Shown here: positions 55,020 to 64,000 of the stretch, one piece after another
How the letters are laid out: each line of letters begins with the position of its first letter
Numbering within the stretch: the first letter of the stretch is position 1
DNA from: an uncultured Collinsella sp.
Lineage (GTDB): Bacteria; Actinomycetota; Coriobacteriia; Coriobacteriales; Coriobacteriaceae
Reading direction: 5' to 3'
Length of the DNA: 64,000 bases
Assembly (NCBI GenBank): GCA_900541885.1
Contig: UQKW01000009.1
Span: forward strand, 1-64,000
Translations under genes and position numbers: made by a program
The notes under the pieces: generated by a model
Seen by the model: only the letters and a program-made list of their open reading frames with translations
What the model was told of the DNA's origin: nothing
The model's database searches: none

Positions 55020-57203
55020 TCAATAGGTTAATTTATAAAGAAAGAACCCATTTGCTGAACCTAATTGCGTGATTTGCAATTCAACAGATGAATACTCTGT
55101 CAAATCTCTACTAGACATAACGTACTTCACATTAAGCTGCCTTAAATCATTCTCAGTCAAATTCACTGTGAAGAGATCATCCTGAGTGGAATTAAATGAC
55201 GTAGATGGAGCGAATACGTTAGCAACGATATGAGCATATCTGTTGTATGCGTACTCATTCTCGTTATTATCATCAATAGAATTCCAACGCGTCAGATCAG
55301 GATAAGCATTGGTGGAGTTAATTACAGGCGCTCCATACGCAGCGCAAAGATTGGCAACTGTCCAAGAACCATCGACAACCCATTTATCTGAATAATCACT
55401 CTCTTCCACAAACTGATTAACGAGAGACTCTAAATTCGTATCTGTAAGTGGAGCCGCACCGATTTGAATTGGATTAATACAGAGCCCAGGAATTACGCCG
55501 AAGCAAATCGCAAAAGCAACGAATAAACCGGTACATTTTTTTCCAAGAATAAAGGAGCAAAACGAAAGGCACGAAAAAAGACAGAACAACATAAGCATTA
55601 ACAGATACAGCATCCTTGCGACAAGATATTTCGCAGAAAGAAGCATGAAAATCTGGAATGCTGAACTCAGAATAAGACCGATTATTAAGATAATTGGCAA
55701 ATAACCAATGGAGCTGTACTTCCCTTGGGATTCTTTAGCCTTTTCGACAGAAATCAAAAATAGGAGAAGTTCCAGGTAACCAATAGGAAACAATAGTCGC
55801 AAAACAGGAACGTTATACATTAAGGTTATTCGAGATAGAAATGACGGAAAACCAATAAATGCAAAGACTAGGAAAAACAATTGAAGTGCTGTAAGCACAA
55901 TTAACTGCCAATCTCGCCTTTTAATAAAACAAAGCAGAGATGCAAGCGTTCCAAGAGGGAAGAAACAAAGAATGGTTGCAATTTCGCATTCATTTGAAAC
56001 CAGCGGTGAATCAAAGGCGTAAAAGAGTGGAATTGCATAAGAAAAAAGTTCAGGGAGTCCGCTTCCACCAGTTTCAAAGCGCGCACCAGGATAAACGGTA
56101 TTCATAACAGATGTCATTGCTTCGGAGGACTGGAAGAAGGAAAGGAATATTAGCCCCGCTGAGATCAATAGGCAGAATACTAAAACAAAAGTATCACTTA
56201 GTGACCATGCAAGAACTGAATGTTGATCGTTAGATTTTAAAGTTTGACAATACTCTATTATTCTAAATACACCCATCAAGGCAAAAATGAAGAAAAATGG
56301 GACCATCCAAGCAGGATACATCAGCATTATGTAACAACCACATAGCCATGCTATAGCAACCATCGCAATAATCCTGATATTCCTTTTTCGAGTAAAGAGC
56401 GCCCTATCCAACAACAAGACAAGGGCTTGGCCATAAAGAATCACCTCGCCCGTGCCCCACCATTGAATTAGTGGCGAAAAACAAAGCAAGCATGAAAAGA
56501 GCAAGCTGAGCGGCTTTGACTTAATAATGAGAAAGGCACAATCAAAAGAGACAAGAACCATTAGACATAGTTTCGCGGACCAAGCAAACGCTAGACCGAA
56601 TTCAAAACCAAATAACAAATAACCCCAAAGCACTGGTCTAAATAACGTGATTATGCTCCAGCAGGAAGCGCCATAAACCATCCGGACATCCGTTAAATCT
56701 CCTCTCAGGATTTCCGAAATTGGAGCATAGCCATTATGGGATTGAGAGAGTTGAAACAGGGTTCCAACTGAGAACTCATCACTTCGAAGGGACCTCGGTA
56801 TACCCCAAAACGGAGTACCAGCGTTTCCGGGAAGCATAATGCTCCACATTCCAATCGATGAGCCGCTGATTTTAAAAGCAACGGCAAGCATCGCAACAGT
56901 CATACCGATTAACCATCGATGTTTATACAAAAACTCGCTTTTATACTCCACCAATTTGATTACAGAAATGACAAATACAATAGTCACTCCAGCAACAAAT
57001 AGAACTGCCATATCGTCATTAAACATCGGGTTGGCAATTGTAAAGCCAACCGTGCCATAGAAAGCATCAATATAATTAACAAACAAAGACAGATATATCA
57101 GTGCAAAAGATAACGGCAGGGCAAAAATACCAACATGGTAAAGGCGATACAAGCCGCTGCAAACACGATGGTTTCGAGCTTCCGCTCCTAAATAGTTATT
57201 CAT
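55020..57203 (-). CDS. Large polytopic membrane protein, YfhO/GT-C-like
   Basis: A 727-residue protein with at least 12 membrane helices spread over the first 570 residues and a soluble extracytoplasmic C-terminal domain. The C-terminus resembles the end of YfhO and related polymer-decorating proteins (NLTENDLRQLNVKYVMSSRD). It could transfer a sugar from a lipid carrier to the polymer or act in export. No catalytic residues are certain. AT-rich. First gene after the GT2-DUF2304 pair, transcribed in the same direction. Confidence 0.5.
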   Translation of the reverse strand: MNNYLGAEARNHRVCSGLYRLYHVGIFALPLSFALIYLSLFVNYIDAFYGTVGFTIANPMFNDDMAVLFVAGVTIVFVISVIKLVEYKSEFLYKHRWLIGMTVAMLAVAFKISGSSIGMWSIMLPGNAGTPFWGIPRSLRSDEFSVGTLFQLSQSHNGYAPISEILRGDLTDVRMVYGASCWSIITLFRPVLWGYLLFGFEFGLAFAWSAKLCLMVLVSFDCAFLIIKSKPLSLLFSCLLCFSPLIQWWGTGEVILYGQALVLLLDRALFTRKRNIRIIAMVAIAWLCGCYIMLMYPAWMVPFFFIFALMGVFRIIEYCQTLKSNDQHSVLAWSLSDTFVLVFCLLISAGLIFLSFFQSSEAMTSVMNTVYPGARFETGGSGLPELFSYAIPLFYAFDSPLVSNECEIATILCFFPLGTLASLLCFIKRRDWQLIVLTALQLFFLVFAFIGFPSFLSRITLMYNVPVLRLLFPIGYLELLLFLISVEKAKESQGKYSSIGYLPIILIIGLILSSAFQIFMLLSAKYLVARMLYLLMLMLFCLFSCLSFCSFILGKKCTGLFVAFAICFGVIPGLCINPIQIGAAPLTDTNLESLVNQFVEESDYSDKWVVDGSWTVANLCAAYGAPVINSTNAYPDLTRWNSIDDNNENEYAYNRYAHIVANVFAPSTSFNSTQDDLFTVNLTENDLRQLNVKYVMSSRDLTEYSSVELQITQLGSANGFFLYKLTY

Positions 57204-57229
57204 ACAGTTAATCTAAACCTCGTCTTTAA

Positions 57230-57586
57230 TTAACTCTGCTGATTTCGCAAAACATCATTCTCATTTTCAAGAATCGCAATACGTTGGGTTAAGTTCTTGC
57301 AAGCCGTAACGAGTCTGCTAATCGCAATACTGAGTGATAATGAAATCATCAATAAAAGTACTACAGCGACAAGAAAAGCGAAATTTGACGGGCTAATAAA
57401 CCCAATACGATCTGAAATTCGATAAATTAACTCCGGAAAGCAAACGCTAAATAGTGCCACCACGCACAGGCAAAGCCATAGCAACGAGTACTTTAAAAGT
57501 AGCTTTCCTTTACCGACTAAGGAAACAACATAAAAGAAAAGGCCACTAAAAATTACGCCAGCGCCCACGCGAATTATCATACTCAT
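57230..57586 (-). CDS. DUF2304 small membrane protein
   Basis: A 118-residue protein with three membrane helices and a polar C-terminal tail (LTQRIAILENENDVLRNQQS) that may form a coiled coil. Genes of this type sit next to DPM1-like GT2 genes; the start overlaps the next gene by 4 bases. It may help flip or position polyprenyl-sugar. Confidence 0.7.
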   Translation of the reverse strand: MSMIIRVGAGVIFSGLFFYVVSLVGKGKLLLKYSLLWLCLCVVALFSVCFPELIYRISDRIGFISPSNFAFLVAVVLLLMISLSLSIAISRLVTACKNLTQRIAILENENDVLRNQQS

Positions 57587-58296
57587 GAGTGAGCCGCCTT
57601 TCTATAAACAAAACAGGCCATGGAAATTGCAAGCGAAACCTTAATCATGTAATAAATTGAAGAAAGGCCAGAAATTGATGACACTCCGCCCTGCCTCTCG
57701 CGCATAAGTACAGGAACCTCAACCACTGAAAGACCAGTTTTTAATGCTGCGGCAATAGATTCAGGCTCAGGATAATCATCTGGATAGTCCCTACAGAACA
57801 GATCTATGGCTTTTTTGCCGCACGCGCGAAATCCAGAAGTAGGATCTTTAATCGTCTTTCCGGTAAATAATCTCAACCAACCAGAAAGCCATCGGATACC
57901 TACTCTCCTTAAAAAAGTAGACTGAAAGCCTTCCGTGGGAACGGCAAATCTGGAACCAATGGATAAATCGGCACCATCAATAACCGGCTCGATTAGGTTC
58001 CCAATATAAGAAGGATCATGCTGCCCGTCACCATCAACCTGGACATCAATGTCATAACCATGACTGAGCGCATATTTATGACCGGCCTGAACAGCACCAC
58101 CGATGCCCAAATTTTGCGGAAGGTCAAGGACATTAAATCCATGTTGACGGCAGATAGATAGAGTTTTATCGGTTGAGCCATCATTCACTACTACATAATC
58201 ATAGCCAGCTTCAACAACCGATGAAACAGTCTGAACGATATTGGCTTGCTCATTATATGCAGGAATGATTACCAGCACTCTCAACATGTCATCCAT
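57583..58296 (-). CDS. Family 2 glycosyltransferase (polyprenyl-phosphate type)
   Basis: A 237-residue GT2 enzyme: VLVIIPAYNEQANIVQTVSS, DGSTDKTLS, DVQVDGDGQHDPSYIGNLIE (DGDGQ catalytic site), DPTSGFRACG. ATG 58296 with GGGG upstream is used; ATG 58287 is a second option. It overlaps DUF2304 and probably makes a polyprenyl-linked sugar that the large membrane protein uses. Confidence 0.85.
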   Translation of the reverse strand: MDDMLRVLVIIPAYNEQANIVQTVSSVVEAGYDYVVVNDGSTDKTLSICRQHGFNVLDLPQNLGIGGAVQAGHKYALSHGYDIDVQVDGDGQHDPSYIGNLIEPVIDGADLSIGSRFAVPTEGFQSTFLRRVGIRWLSGWLRLFTGKTIKDPTSGFRACGKKAIDLFCRDYPDDYPEPESIAAALKTGLSVVEVPVLMRERQGGVSSISGLSSIYYMIKVSLAISMACFVYRKAAHS

Positions 58297-58322
58297 TAAA
58301 ACCCCAACGATCCACATCGGAC

Positions 58323-59564
58323 CTATATTGAAAATAGAACCTGCTTAATTTTATCCAAACAAACCAATCTCGAGAAATGCTCACGATAATAATTGAAGCC
58401 ATTAGATCCTAAAGCTTCAATAGCGTCTTTATTCATTGAAGCAATTTTAACCATGTTGTTAGCAAGTGCATTAACATCTGAAGGATTGGAGACGAACCCG
58501 CATCTAGCAAAACGAACCGCATTGGCCCCTTCACCGCGCATTACGGCAAGTATTGGTTTCGAAGACGCCATGCAACTTGAAATTTTCGCCGGAATAGTAA
58601 GCTCTAACTCGGGATTGTCAGCAAATGGTGCAATCATTGCCGTTGCAATATCTGAATACATGGGCACGACCTCGGGATCCACGCGCCCCAAAAACAAAAC
58701 AGAACTATCAAGCCCCTTGCTTGAAACGAGCTTCTGCAGTTCTGCCCTAGACATGCCATCGCCAAGAATTAACAGCTTCATCTCGATAGGGCTCTCTGAA
58801 ATTGCACGCGAGAACGCTTCAATAACCGTATCAAGCCCTTGGGCGGGGGTTATAGAACCAGCAAATAGGAATACGCATTGATTTTTGAATTGCGATCTCA
58901 GTTCCGATGAGACAATCTTTTGCTCGTAACTTTCCTCGCAATGTTGAGGTATTACGTCTATCGAAACATCAGAATTCAAAGGCTTGACTCTATGAAGCAG
59001 GTTATCAGCCAAAGAGTCGCTCAAAGCAATCAGCTTATTGCAGGCCGCATACTGCTTGTCGCAAAAAGATTTGGCAAAAGACCTCAGAAAACCGCTTTGG
59101 ACATTCAAGACTGTGTAAAGGTTCTCGGGCCAAATATCCAAGACATAAGTTACTAGAGGACATTTATTTCGCCATGCAGCAACCCTTGCAGGAATTACCA
59201 TCAAAATAGGACTTGTATTGTAGCAAAATACAACGTCATACTTTTTATTGAGCCTCAAAGCTCTAAAAGAAGCAGTAATTGGCCAGCTAATATAGTTCAG
59301 GAAAATGCGTATCGAAGTATTACCCTTACGACGGATTTCGCCAGACCGAAAAACGGACGCACCGAAATAATCGTCTCGACGGTGACCGAAATAACCATAT
59401 CCATCAGACCATTCGCCTGAAGGATAATTAGGGATGCCACAGAGAACATCTACGCTTACTCCGTCTTCAACAAATCCCTTCACCAAGTCATTAATTCGAA
59501 AAGATTCCGGATAGAAATGCTGCGTAACAACAAGCATTTTCTTTCCAGCACATGAGCTAGTCAT
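58323..59564 (-). CDS. GT4 glycosyltransferase (WbuB/FnlD-like)
   Basis: A 413-residue retaining glycosyltransferase: MLVVTQHFYPESFRINDLVK, FLFAGSITPAQGLDTVIEAF and an E-x7-E-like region in PELELTIPAKISS. The N-terminus resembles enzymes that add L-FucNAc. The true start is ATG 59564, sharing one base with the fnlC stop. It follows fnlC in the direction of transcription, which supports a role in using UDP-L-FucNAc. Confidence 0.75.
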   Translation of the reverse strand: MTSSCAGKKMLVVTQHFYPESFRINDLVKGFVEDGVSVDVLCGIPNYPSGEWSDGYGYFGHRRDDYFGASVFRSGEIRRKGNTSIRIFLNYISWPITASFRALRLNKKYDVVFCYNTSPILMVIPARVAAWRNKCPLVTYVLDIWPENLYTVLNVQSGFLRSFAKSFCDKQYAACNKLIALSDSLADNLLHRVKPLNSDVSIDVIPQHCEESYEQKIVSSELRSQFKNQCVFLFAGSITPAQGLDTVIEAFSRAISESPIEMKLLILGDGMSRAELQKLVSSKGLDSSVLFLGRVDPEVVPMYSDIATAMIAPFADNPELELTIPAKISSCMASSKPILAVMRGEGANAVRFARCGFVSNPSDVNALANNMVKIASMNKDAIEALGSNGFNYYREHFSRLVCLDKIKQVLFSI

Positions 59565-60739
59565 TAAATGCTCTTCCTCCACACCATCTTGTCCACGACG
59601 CCGGTGTAGCTCTGGATGATCTTGACCACCTTGGTGGACACGGTCTCGTCGGCGTAGTCGGGAACGGGCGCCTCGGGGAGCGACCCCTCCGCGTCGAGCT
59701 CGACGGCGGTGTGGACGGCCTGCAGCAGGCCCCTCTCGGAGATGCCGGCCAGCGTGAAACAGGCCTTGTCCAGCGCCTCGGGGCGCTCGGTGGAGGTACG
59801 GATGCACACCGCCGGGAACGGGCGGCCGATAGAGGCGAAGAAGCTGGACTCCTCGGGCAGCGTGCCGGAGTCAGAGACAACCGCGAAGGCGTTCATCTGC
59901 AGGCAGTTGTAGTCGTGGAAGCCCATGGGCTCGTGCATGCGCACGCGCGGGTCCAGCTTGAAGCCGGTGGCCTCCAGGCGCTTGCGGGAGCGCGGGTGGC
60001 AGGAGTACAGGATCGGCATGTCGTATTTCTCCGCGAGTGCGTTGATGGCGGTGAACAGGCTCGTGAAGTTCGCCTCCGTGTCGATGTTCTCCTCGCGGTG
60101 GGCGGACAGCAGCATGTAGCGCTTGGGCTCCAAGCCGAGCTCGGTGAGGATGTCGGAGGCCTCGATCTTATCCAGATTTGCGCGCAGGACCTCGGCCATG
60201 GGCGAGCCCGTGACGTAGGTGCGCTCGGGCGCGCAGCCGGTGTCCTTGAGGTAGCGGCGCGCGTGCTCGGAGTAGGCCAGGTTGACGTCGGAGATCACGT
60301 CGACGATACGGCGGTTGGTCTCCTCGGGCAGGCACTCGTCCTTGCAGCGGTTGCCGGCCTCCATGTGGAAGATGGGGATGTGGAGCCTCTTGGCCGCGAT
60401 GGCGGACAGGCAGCTGTTGGTGTCGCCCAGGATGAGGAGGGCATCAGGCCGCGTCTCCACCATCAGCTTATAGGAGGACGCGATGATGTTGCCCACGGTC
60501 TCGCCCAGGTCGGCGCCCACGGCGTCCAGGTAGACGTCCGGGTCGTCCAGCGACAGGTCGCGAAAGAAGATGCCGTTGAGCGTGTAGTCGTAGTTCTGCC
60601 CGGTGTGCGCCAGCAGGCAGTCGAAGTGGCGGCGGCACTTCTTGATGACCTCGGACAGGCGGATGACCTCGGGGCGGGTGCCCACGATGATGAGTAGCTT
60701 CAGGCGGCCGTCGTTATTAAAAGAAATATTGGAATTCAT
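59564..60739 (-). CDS. fnlC: UDP-N-acetylglucosamine 2-epimerase-type enzyme (FnlC/Cap5G)
   Basis: A 391-residue non-hydrolysing 2-epimerase: LIIVGTRPEVIRLSEVIKK, TGQNYDYTLNGIFF, HMEAGNRCKDECLPEETNRR. By context with fnlA and fnlB it is the C2 epimerase that makes UDP-L-FucNAc. The first 12 codons are AT-rich, but the rest is very GC-rich, suggesting a recombination junction near the start. Confidence 0.85.
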   Translation of the reverse strand: MNSNISFNNDGRLKLLIIVGTRPEVIRLSEVIKKCRRHFDCLLAHTGQNYDYTLNGIFFRDLSLDDPDVYLDAVGADLGETVGNIIASSYKLMVETRPDALLILGDTNSCLSAIAAKRLHIPIFHMEAGNRCKDECLPEETNRRIVDVISDVNLAYSEHARRYLKDTGCAPERTYVTGSPMAEVLRANLDKIEASDILTELGLEPKRYMLLSAHREENIDTEANFTSLFTAINALAEKYDMPILYSCHPRSRKRLEATGFKLDPRVRMHEPMGFHDYNCLQMNAFAVVSDSGTLPEESSFFASIGRPFPAVCIRTSTERPEALDKACFTLAGISERGLLQAVHTAVELDAEGSLPEAPVPDYADETVSTKVVKIIQSYTGVVDKMVWRKSI

Positions 60740-60760
60740 AGTTTTCCCTAAAAGCCGAGT

Positions 60761-61879
60761 CTAGTATTTAGCCAACAATAATGAGGCGGACAGCACGTCA
60801 CCACATTCAACAAGTTTTGAATCGTCCCTATGCAAGGTCTCGGAGCATCCACCGACATCGTAACAAACGACCGGAACCCCACAAGCCTCAGCCTCAAGAT
60901 TGACCGTAGGATAATTATCTTCGTATGTCGGATTGAATAGAACGGAGGCAGAACTATATAGTGAGGCCAGCTCTATCTGAGAGTCGGTTCGCGGAATACC
61001 AACCACCCCCGGAGGTAGTTGCCTCATCTGCTTAGCACTCAGTCCAACCAAAACAATAGAATACCCGGACTTGTCAAGCTTATCCGCAAGGGCAAAAAAG
61101 TCTGAAAGACCCTTACGCTTGGACCATGGAGAGGCAACCCCTAAAATAATTTTCCTCGAATCAAGGCCGTATTTCTCCTTAACGCTAAAAACCTCACTAT
61201 TGGATCGTGGCTTAAAAACGTTGAGATCAATCGTATTGTGTACAACCTCAATCGGATACTTTGATAAATAGCTACAAGCGACCAGTCCAGCCAGCCATTT
61301 AGAAGGGGTAATGATAGTCATTCGATTGGAAGGCAGCGAAGTGAAAATCGAACGTTTGGCCTCGTAGCTCCATTTACATGATGCAGAATTAATAGTTGGA
61401 GGATATCCCATAAGTTGAGGGCACCTCTTGGCGCCACATCCAGTTTTCCATTGATTGCAGCAAGAATAGGTGAAATAAGGGCAATGGCCGGTAAAAGCCC
61501 AGCAGTCGTGCAAAGTCCATACAACACGACAATCAGATCTCATCAACCATTTAAACAGTTTATCAATATTCAAATAGTAACCATGGAGGTTGTGCAAGTG
61601 AACCACGTCAGGACCAAACTCATCAAGACGATGAATCAACGCGTCGGTTTGCCTCACCGAATGAAAGCCTACCTTACCGTCAAGGAGAGTAAGACCAACG
61701 TCAAGTATAAAATTAGTCGGTGACCCAAAACAGTATTCACTGACACTGTTCGCAGGCCTTCTTCTGCCCCAGCAAGCAAGCGATTCGTGCCCCTGATCAA
61801 TAAGAGCAAGATGCTCCTTCATCATAATGCGCCCAGTGGATCCATTTGGAACGCTATTAATATGAGCGTATCTGGTCAA
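60761..61879 (-). CDS. GT4 glycosyltransferase
   Basis: A 372-residue enzyme: HINSVPNGSTGRIMMKEHLA at the N-terminus (GT-B), VWTLHDCWAFTGHCPYFTYS, then ILGVASPWSKRKGLSDFFAL and EACGVPVVCYDVGGCSE with the donor-site Glu in NLEAEACG. TTG 61879 is used: it follows gaggaag and the fnlB stop by 5 bases, whereas the longer frame overlaps fnlB. AT-rich between two GC-rich genes. Confidence 0.75.
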   Translation of the reverse strand: MTRYAHINSVPNGSTGRIMMKEHLALIDQGHESLACWGRRRPANSVSEYCFGSPTNFILDVGLTLLDGKVGFHSVRQTDALIHRLDEFGPDVVHLHNLHGYYLNIDKLFKWLMRSDCRVVWTLHDCWAFTGHCPYFTYSCCNQWKTGCGAKRCPQLMGYPPTINSASCKWSYEAKRSIFTSLPSNRMTIITPSKWLAGLVACSYLSKYPIEVVHNTIDLNVFKPRSNSEVFSVKEKYGLDSRKIILGVASPWSKRKGLSDFFALADKLDKSGYSIVLVGLSAKQMRQLPPGVVGIPRTDSQIELASLYSSASVLFNPTYEDNYPTVNLEAEACGVPVVCYDVGGCSETLHRDDSKLVECGDVLSASLLLAKY

Positions 61880-61884
61880 AACCT

Positions 61885-63102
61885 CTAGACTTCCTCGTAG
61901 TAAGTGTCGGGGTCCTCGGGGTCGAAGGGCTCGTTGGCCCACATGACCGTCACGAGGTCCTCGGTGTCGGACAGGTTGGTGATGGAGTGCGTGTAGCCGG
62001 GGATCATCTCCACGGCGCGCATGTCCGAACCCGAGACAATGTACTCGTCGACGGGGAACGGGTTTCCATCGGAGTCCTTCCCCACCTTCCTCAGCTTGAT
62101 GCTCGCGGTGCCGGAGACCACCAGGAACCTCTCCCACTTACTCATGTGCCAGTGGTTGCCCTTGGTGATGCGGGGCTTGGACACGTTGATCGACACCTGG
62201 CCGCGCTCGGGCGTGCGCAGGAACTCGGTGAACGAGCCGCGATCGTCGGTGTTGGGTTTGAGGCCATAGGCAAAGTGCCCCGGCTCGTAGTAGGACAGGA
62301 ACGTGCTCCAGAGCTTCTTGGAGAAGGAACCCTCGGATAGATCGGGCACGGAGAGCGTCTCGCGGCTGTCTCGGAAGCTGTCCAGCAGGTAGACGATCTC
62401 GCCCAGGGTCTTCACGTCAGTTTTCGGGACGTAGCAGAACCCGTCGCCCACGACGCGCTCGAGGCCCTCGTAGCCGCAACGGTGCTCCTTCCCCAGCAGG
62501 GCGCCCAGCATCTCGTCGACGAGGTCGTCGATGTAGAGGAGCTCCAGCTCCACCGAGGGGTCGTTCACGGTGTAGGGGCGGCCGTTGGCGATGGCGTCGC
62601 AGAACGTGGCGACGGCGGAGTTGTAGCGCGGGCGGCACCACTTGCCGTAGAGGTTGGGGAGGCGGTAGATGAGCACGGGCGCCCCCGTGCGCTCCGAGTA
62701 CTCCCGGAACAGGCCCTCCCCCGCGAGCTTCGACTCGCCGTAGACCGATCCCTCGAAGCGGCCCGACAGGCTCGCCTGCGCGGAGCTGGAGAGCATGACG
62801 GGGCACTTATTCCCGTGGCTCTCAAGGGTGTCCAGCAGCGTGGAGGCGAACCCGAAATTGCCCTCCATGAACTCGGACTGGTCCTCGGGGCGGTTGACGC
62901 CTGCCAGGTTGAAGACGAAGTCGGCACGGGAGCAGTACTCGTCAAGCTCCCCGGGCGTGGAGTCGACGTCGAACTCCATGACCTCGAGCGGGAGCAGCGA
63001 CTGATACTTCTCACGGCGGTCCTTGCCGTCCCTTATGTTCTTGAGGGCGCAGCAGAGGTTCCTGCCGACGAAGCCCCTGGCGCCGGTGACGAGTACGCGC
63101 AC
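61885..63102 (-). CDS. fnlB: Bifunctional FnlB/Cap5F: C4-reductase with C-terminal cupin epimerase
   Basis: A 405-residue enzyme of the UDP-L-FucNAc pathway. An SDR part (MRVLVTGARGFVGRNLCCAL, YGESKLAGEGLF as the Tyr-Lys pair) spans residues 1 to about 265. A cupin-like domain follows (ITKGNHWHMSKWERFLVVSG). In Cap5F the C-terminal cupin epimerises C3 and the SDR domain reduces C4. It starts one base after fnlA. Confidence 0.88.
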   Translation of the reverse strand: MRVLVTGARGFVGRNLCCALKNIRDGKDRREKYQSLLPLEVMEFDVDSTPGELDEYCSRADFVFNLAGVNRPEDQSEFMEGNFGFASTLLDTLESHGNKCPVMLSSSAQASLSGRFEGSVYGESKLAGEGLFREYSERTGAPVLIYRLPNLYGKWCRPRYNSAVATFCDAIANGRPYTVNDPSVELELLYIDDLVDEMLGALLGKEHRCGYEGLERVVGDGFCYVPKTDVKTLGEIVYLLDSFRDSRETLSVPDLSEGSFSKKLWSTFLSYYEPGHFAYGLKPNTDDRGSFTEFLRTPERGQVSINVSKPRITKGNHWHMSKWERFLVVSGTASIKLRKVGKDSDGNPFPVDEYIVSGSDMRAVEMIPGYTHSITNLSDTEDLVTVMWANEPFDPEDPDTYYEEV

Positions 63103-63103
63103 C

Positions 63104-64000
63104 CTACTGCACCGCCTCGTGCTCGCGGCCCTCCAGGGCCAGCTGCACGTACTCGGCGGTCTTGATCTTGGCGATGGTGCCCTCCACGTCGAGCCTCTCG
63201 GTGTTGTGGGAGGTGTAGGACTCGTCGGCCTGGGTCTCCACCTCGCCGTCGACGACGAACTTGTCGTAGTTCAGGTCGCGCGAGTCGCAGGCCACGCGGT
63301 AGTAGCCGCCCATGTCCTCGGCTCTCAGGCGCTCCTCGCGGGTCATGAGGGTCTCGAAGAGCTTCTCGCCGTGGCGGGTGCCGATCACCTGGGTGCCCAC
63401 GTGCCCGAAGACCTCCTGGACGGCCTCGGCGAGGTCGCCGATCGTGGAGGCCGGTGCCTTCTGGATGAACAGGTCGCCGGGGTTGGCGTGCTCGAAGGCG
63501 AACTGCACGAGGTCGACCGCCTCGTCCAGGTTCATGAGGAAGCGGGTCATGTTTGGGTCGGTGACCGTCAGCGGCTCGCCCTTGCGGATGCGGTCGATGA
63601 ACAGCGGGATGACGCTGCCGCGCGAGCACATGACGTTGCCGTAGCGGGTGCAGCAGATGGTGGTGCGGCCGGCGCCGTTGCGGGCGTTGGCGTAGATGAT
63701 GGACTCCATCATGGCCTTGGACTTGCCCATGGCGTTGATGGGGTATGCGGCCTTGTCGGTTGACAGGCACACGACGCGGTCGACGCCCTCGTCGATGGCG
63801 GCGTGCAGCACGTTGTCCGTGCCGATGACGTTGGTGCGCACGGCCTCCATGGGGAAGAACTCGCAGGAGGGAACCTGCTTGAGGGCGGCGGCGTGGAAGA
63901 TGTAGTCCACGCCGTGCATGGCGTCGCGCACACTCTGGGCGTTGCGGACGTCGCCGATGAAGAAGCGCACCTTGGAGGCGAGCTCGGGGGACCTCTCCTG
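63104..64000 (-). CDS. fnlA: UDP-GlcNAc 4,6-dehydratase/5-epimerase FnlA/Cap5E, 5' end cut off by the window
   Basis: 299 residues are visible; the frame stays open through the right edge, so the N-terminus (Rossmann GxxGxxG) is outside. The visible part has GVDYIFHAAALKQVPSCEFF, LSTDKAAYPINAMGKSKAMM and RHGEKLFETLMTREE, characteristic of this dehydratase group. It commits UDP-GlcNAc to L-FucNAc synthesis, ahead of FnlB and FnlC on the same strand. Confidence 0.9.
   Translation of the reverse strand, partial: QERSPELASKVRFFIGDVRNAQSVRDAMHGVDYIFHAAALKQVPSCEFFPMEAVRTNVIGTDNVLHAAIDEGVDRVVCLSTDKAAYPINAMGKSKAMMESIIYANARNGAGRTTICCTRYGNVMCSRGSVIPLFIDRIRKGEPLTVTDPNMTRFLMNLDEAVDLVQFAFEHANPGDLFIQKAPASTIGDLAEAVQEVFGHVGTQVIGTRHGEKLFETLMTREERLRAEDMGGYYRVACDSRDLNYDKFVVDGEVETQADESYTSHNTERLDVEGTIAKIKTAEYVQLALEGREHEAVQ

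Overview
The window looks like chromosomal DNA of a gut actinobacterium of class Coriobacteriia, most likely Collinsella or a close relative. This rests on recognising conserved blocks by eye: two-subunit glyQ-glyS followed by a PPDK-regulator gene, trmD-rimM-khpA-rpsP, rsfS-yqeK-nadD-obg-rpmA-rplU followed by the paired radical SAM genes, a mreBCD-mrdA-rodA wall block, and high backbone GC. No database search was possible, so the genus is an inference.

Layout. (1) 1-3826: an AT-richer accessory island. Three tightly coupled genes encode a 241-residue protein with a strictly periodic Asn/Ala array, a radical SAM enzyme with extra C-terminal cysteines, and a class I methyltransferase with an NPP motif. 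They are followed by a truncated ABC-transporter start and a GC-rich scar. I read this as a candidate RiPP locus of the polytheonamide/proteusin style; it is the most interesting part of the window. (2) 3827-10298 (minus): ppsR, glyS, glyQ, lepB, trmD, rimM, khpA, rpsP. (3) 10500-12960: dinB with an in-frame stop near its 5' end, then a REP-element cluster around a RAYT-type transposase gene. (4) 12960-32838 (minus): ribosome and NAD genes, the paired TIGR03960/DUF2344 genes, the rod-shape and elongasome genes, a TPR protein, a cyclophilin, a zinc-ribbon protein, a P-type ATPase and tRNA-Arg(CCG). (5) 32970-41475 (plus): a near-complete aromatic amino acid block, aroF-tyrA-aroB-aroA-aroC-pheA-aroEK-aroQ, preceded by a possible attenuator.

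(6) 41606-64000: a surface-polysaccharide region. It has an ABC exporter pair, dTDP-L-rhamnose genes (rfbA, rfbB and a fused rfbC-rfbD), UDP-L-FucNAc-type genes (fnlA, fnlB, fnlC), several glycosyltransferases and a large multi-pass membrane protein. GC-rich sugar-nucleotide genes alternate with AT-rich transferase genes, which suggests a locus assembled from exchanged modules. Two small accessory cassettes sit in or beside it and share a DUF4869-like protein. One pairs it with a P-loop ATPase. The other pairs it with a RelA/SpoT-fold protein and a short protein, and lies inside the rhamnose operon.

How the parts work together. The shikimate block carries all steps from DAHP to prephenate plus both branches to phenylpyruvate and hydroxyphenylpyruvate. 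The mre/mrd/rodA block builds the lateral wall. The glycan block supplies two activated deoxysugars, transferases and an exporter for a surface polymer. The first three genes probably form one translationally coupled operon that makes and modifies a peptide; a dedicated exporter appears to have been lost at the scar.
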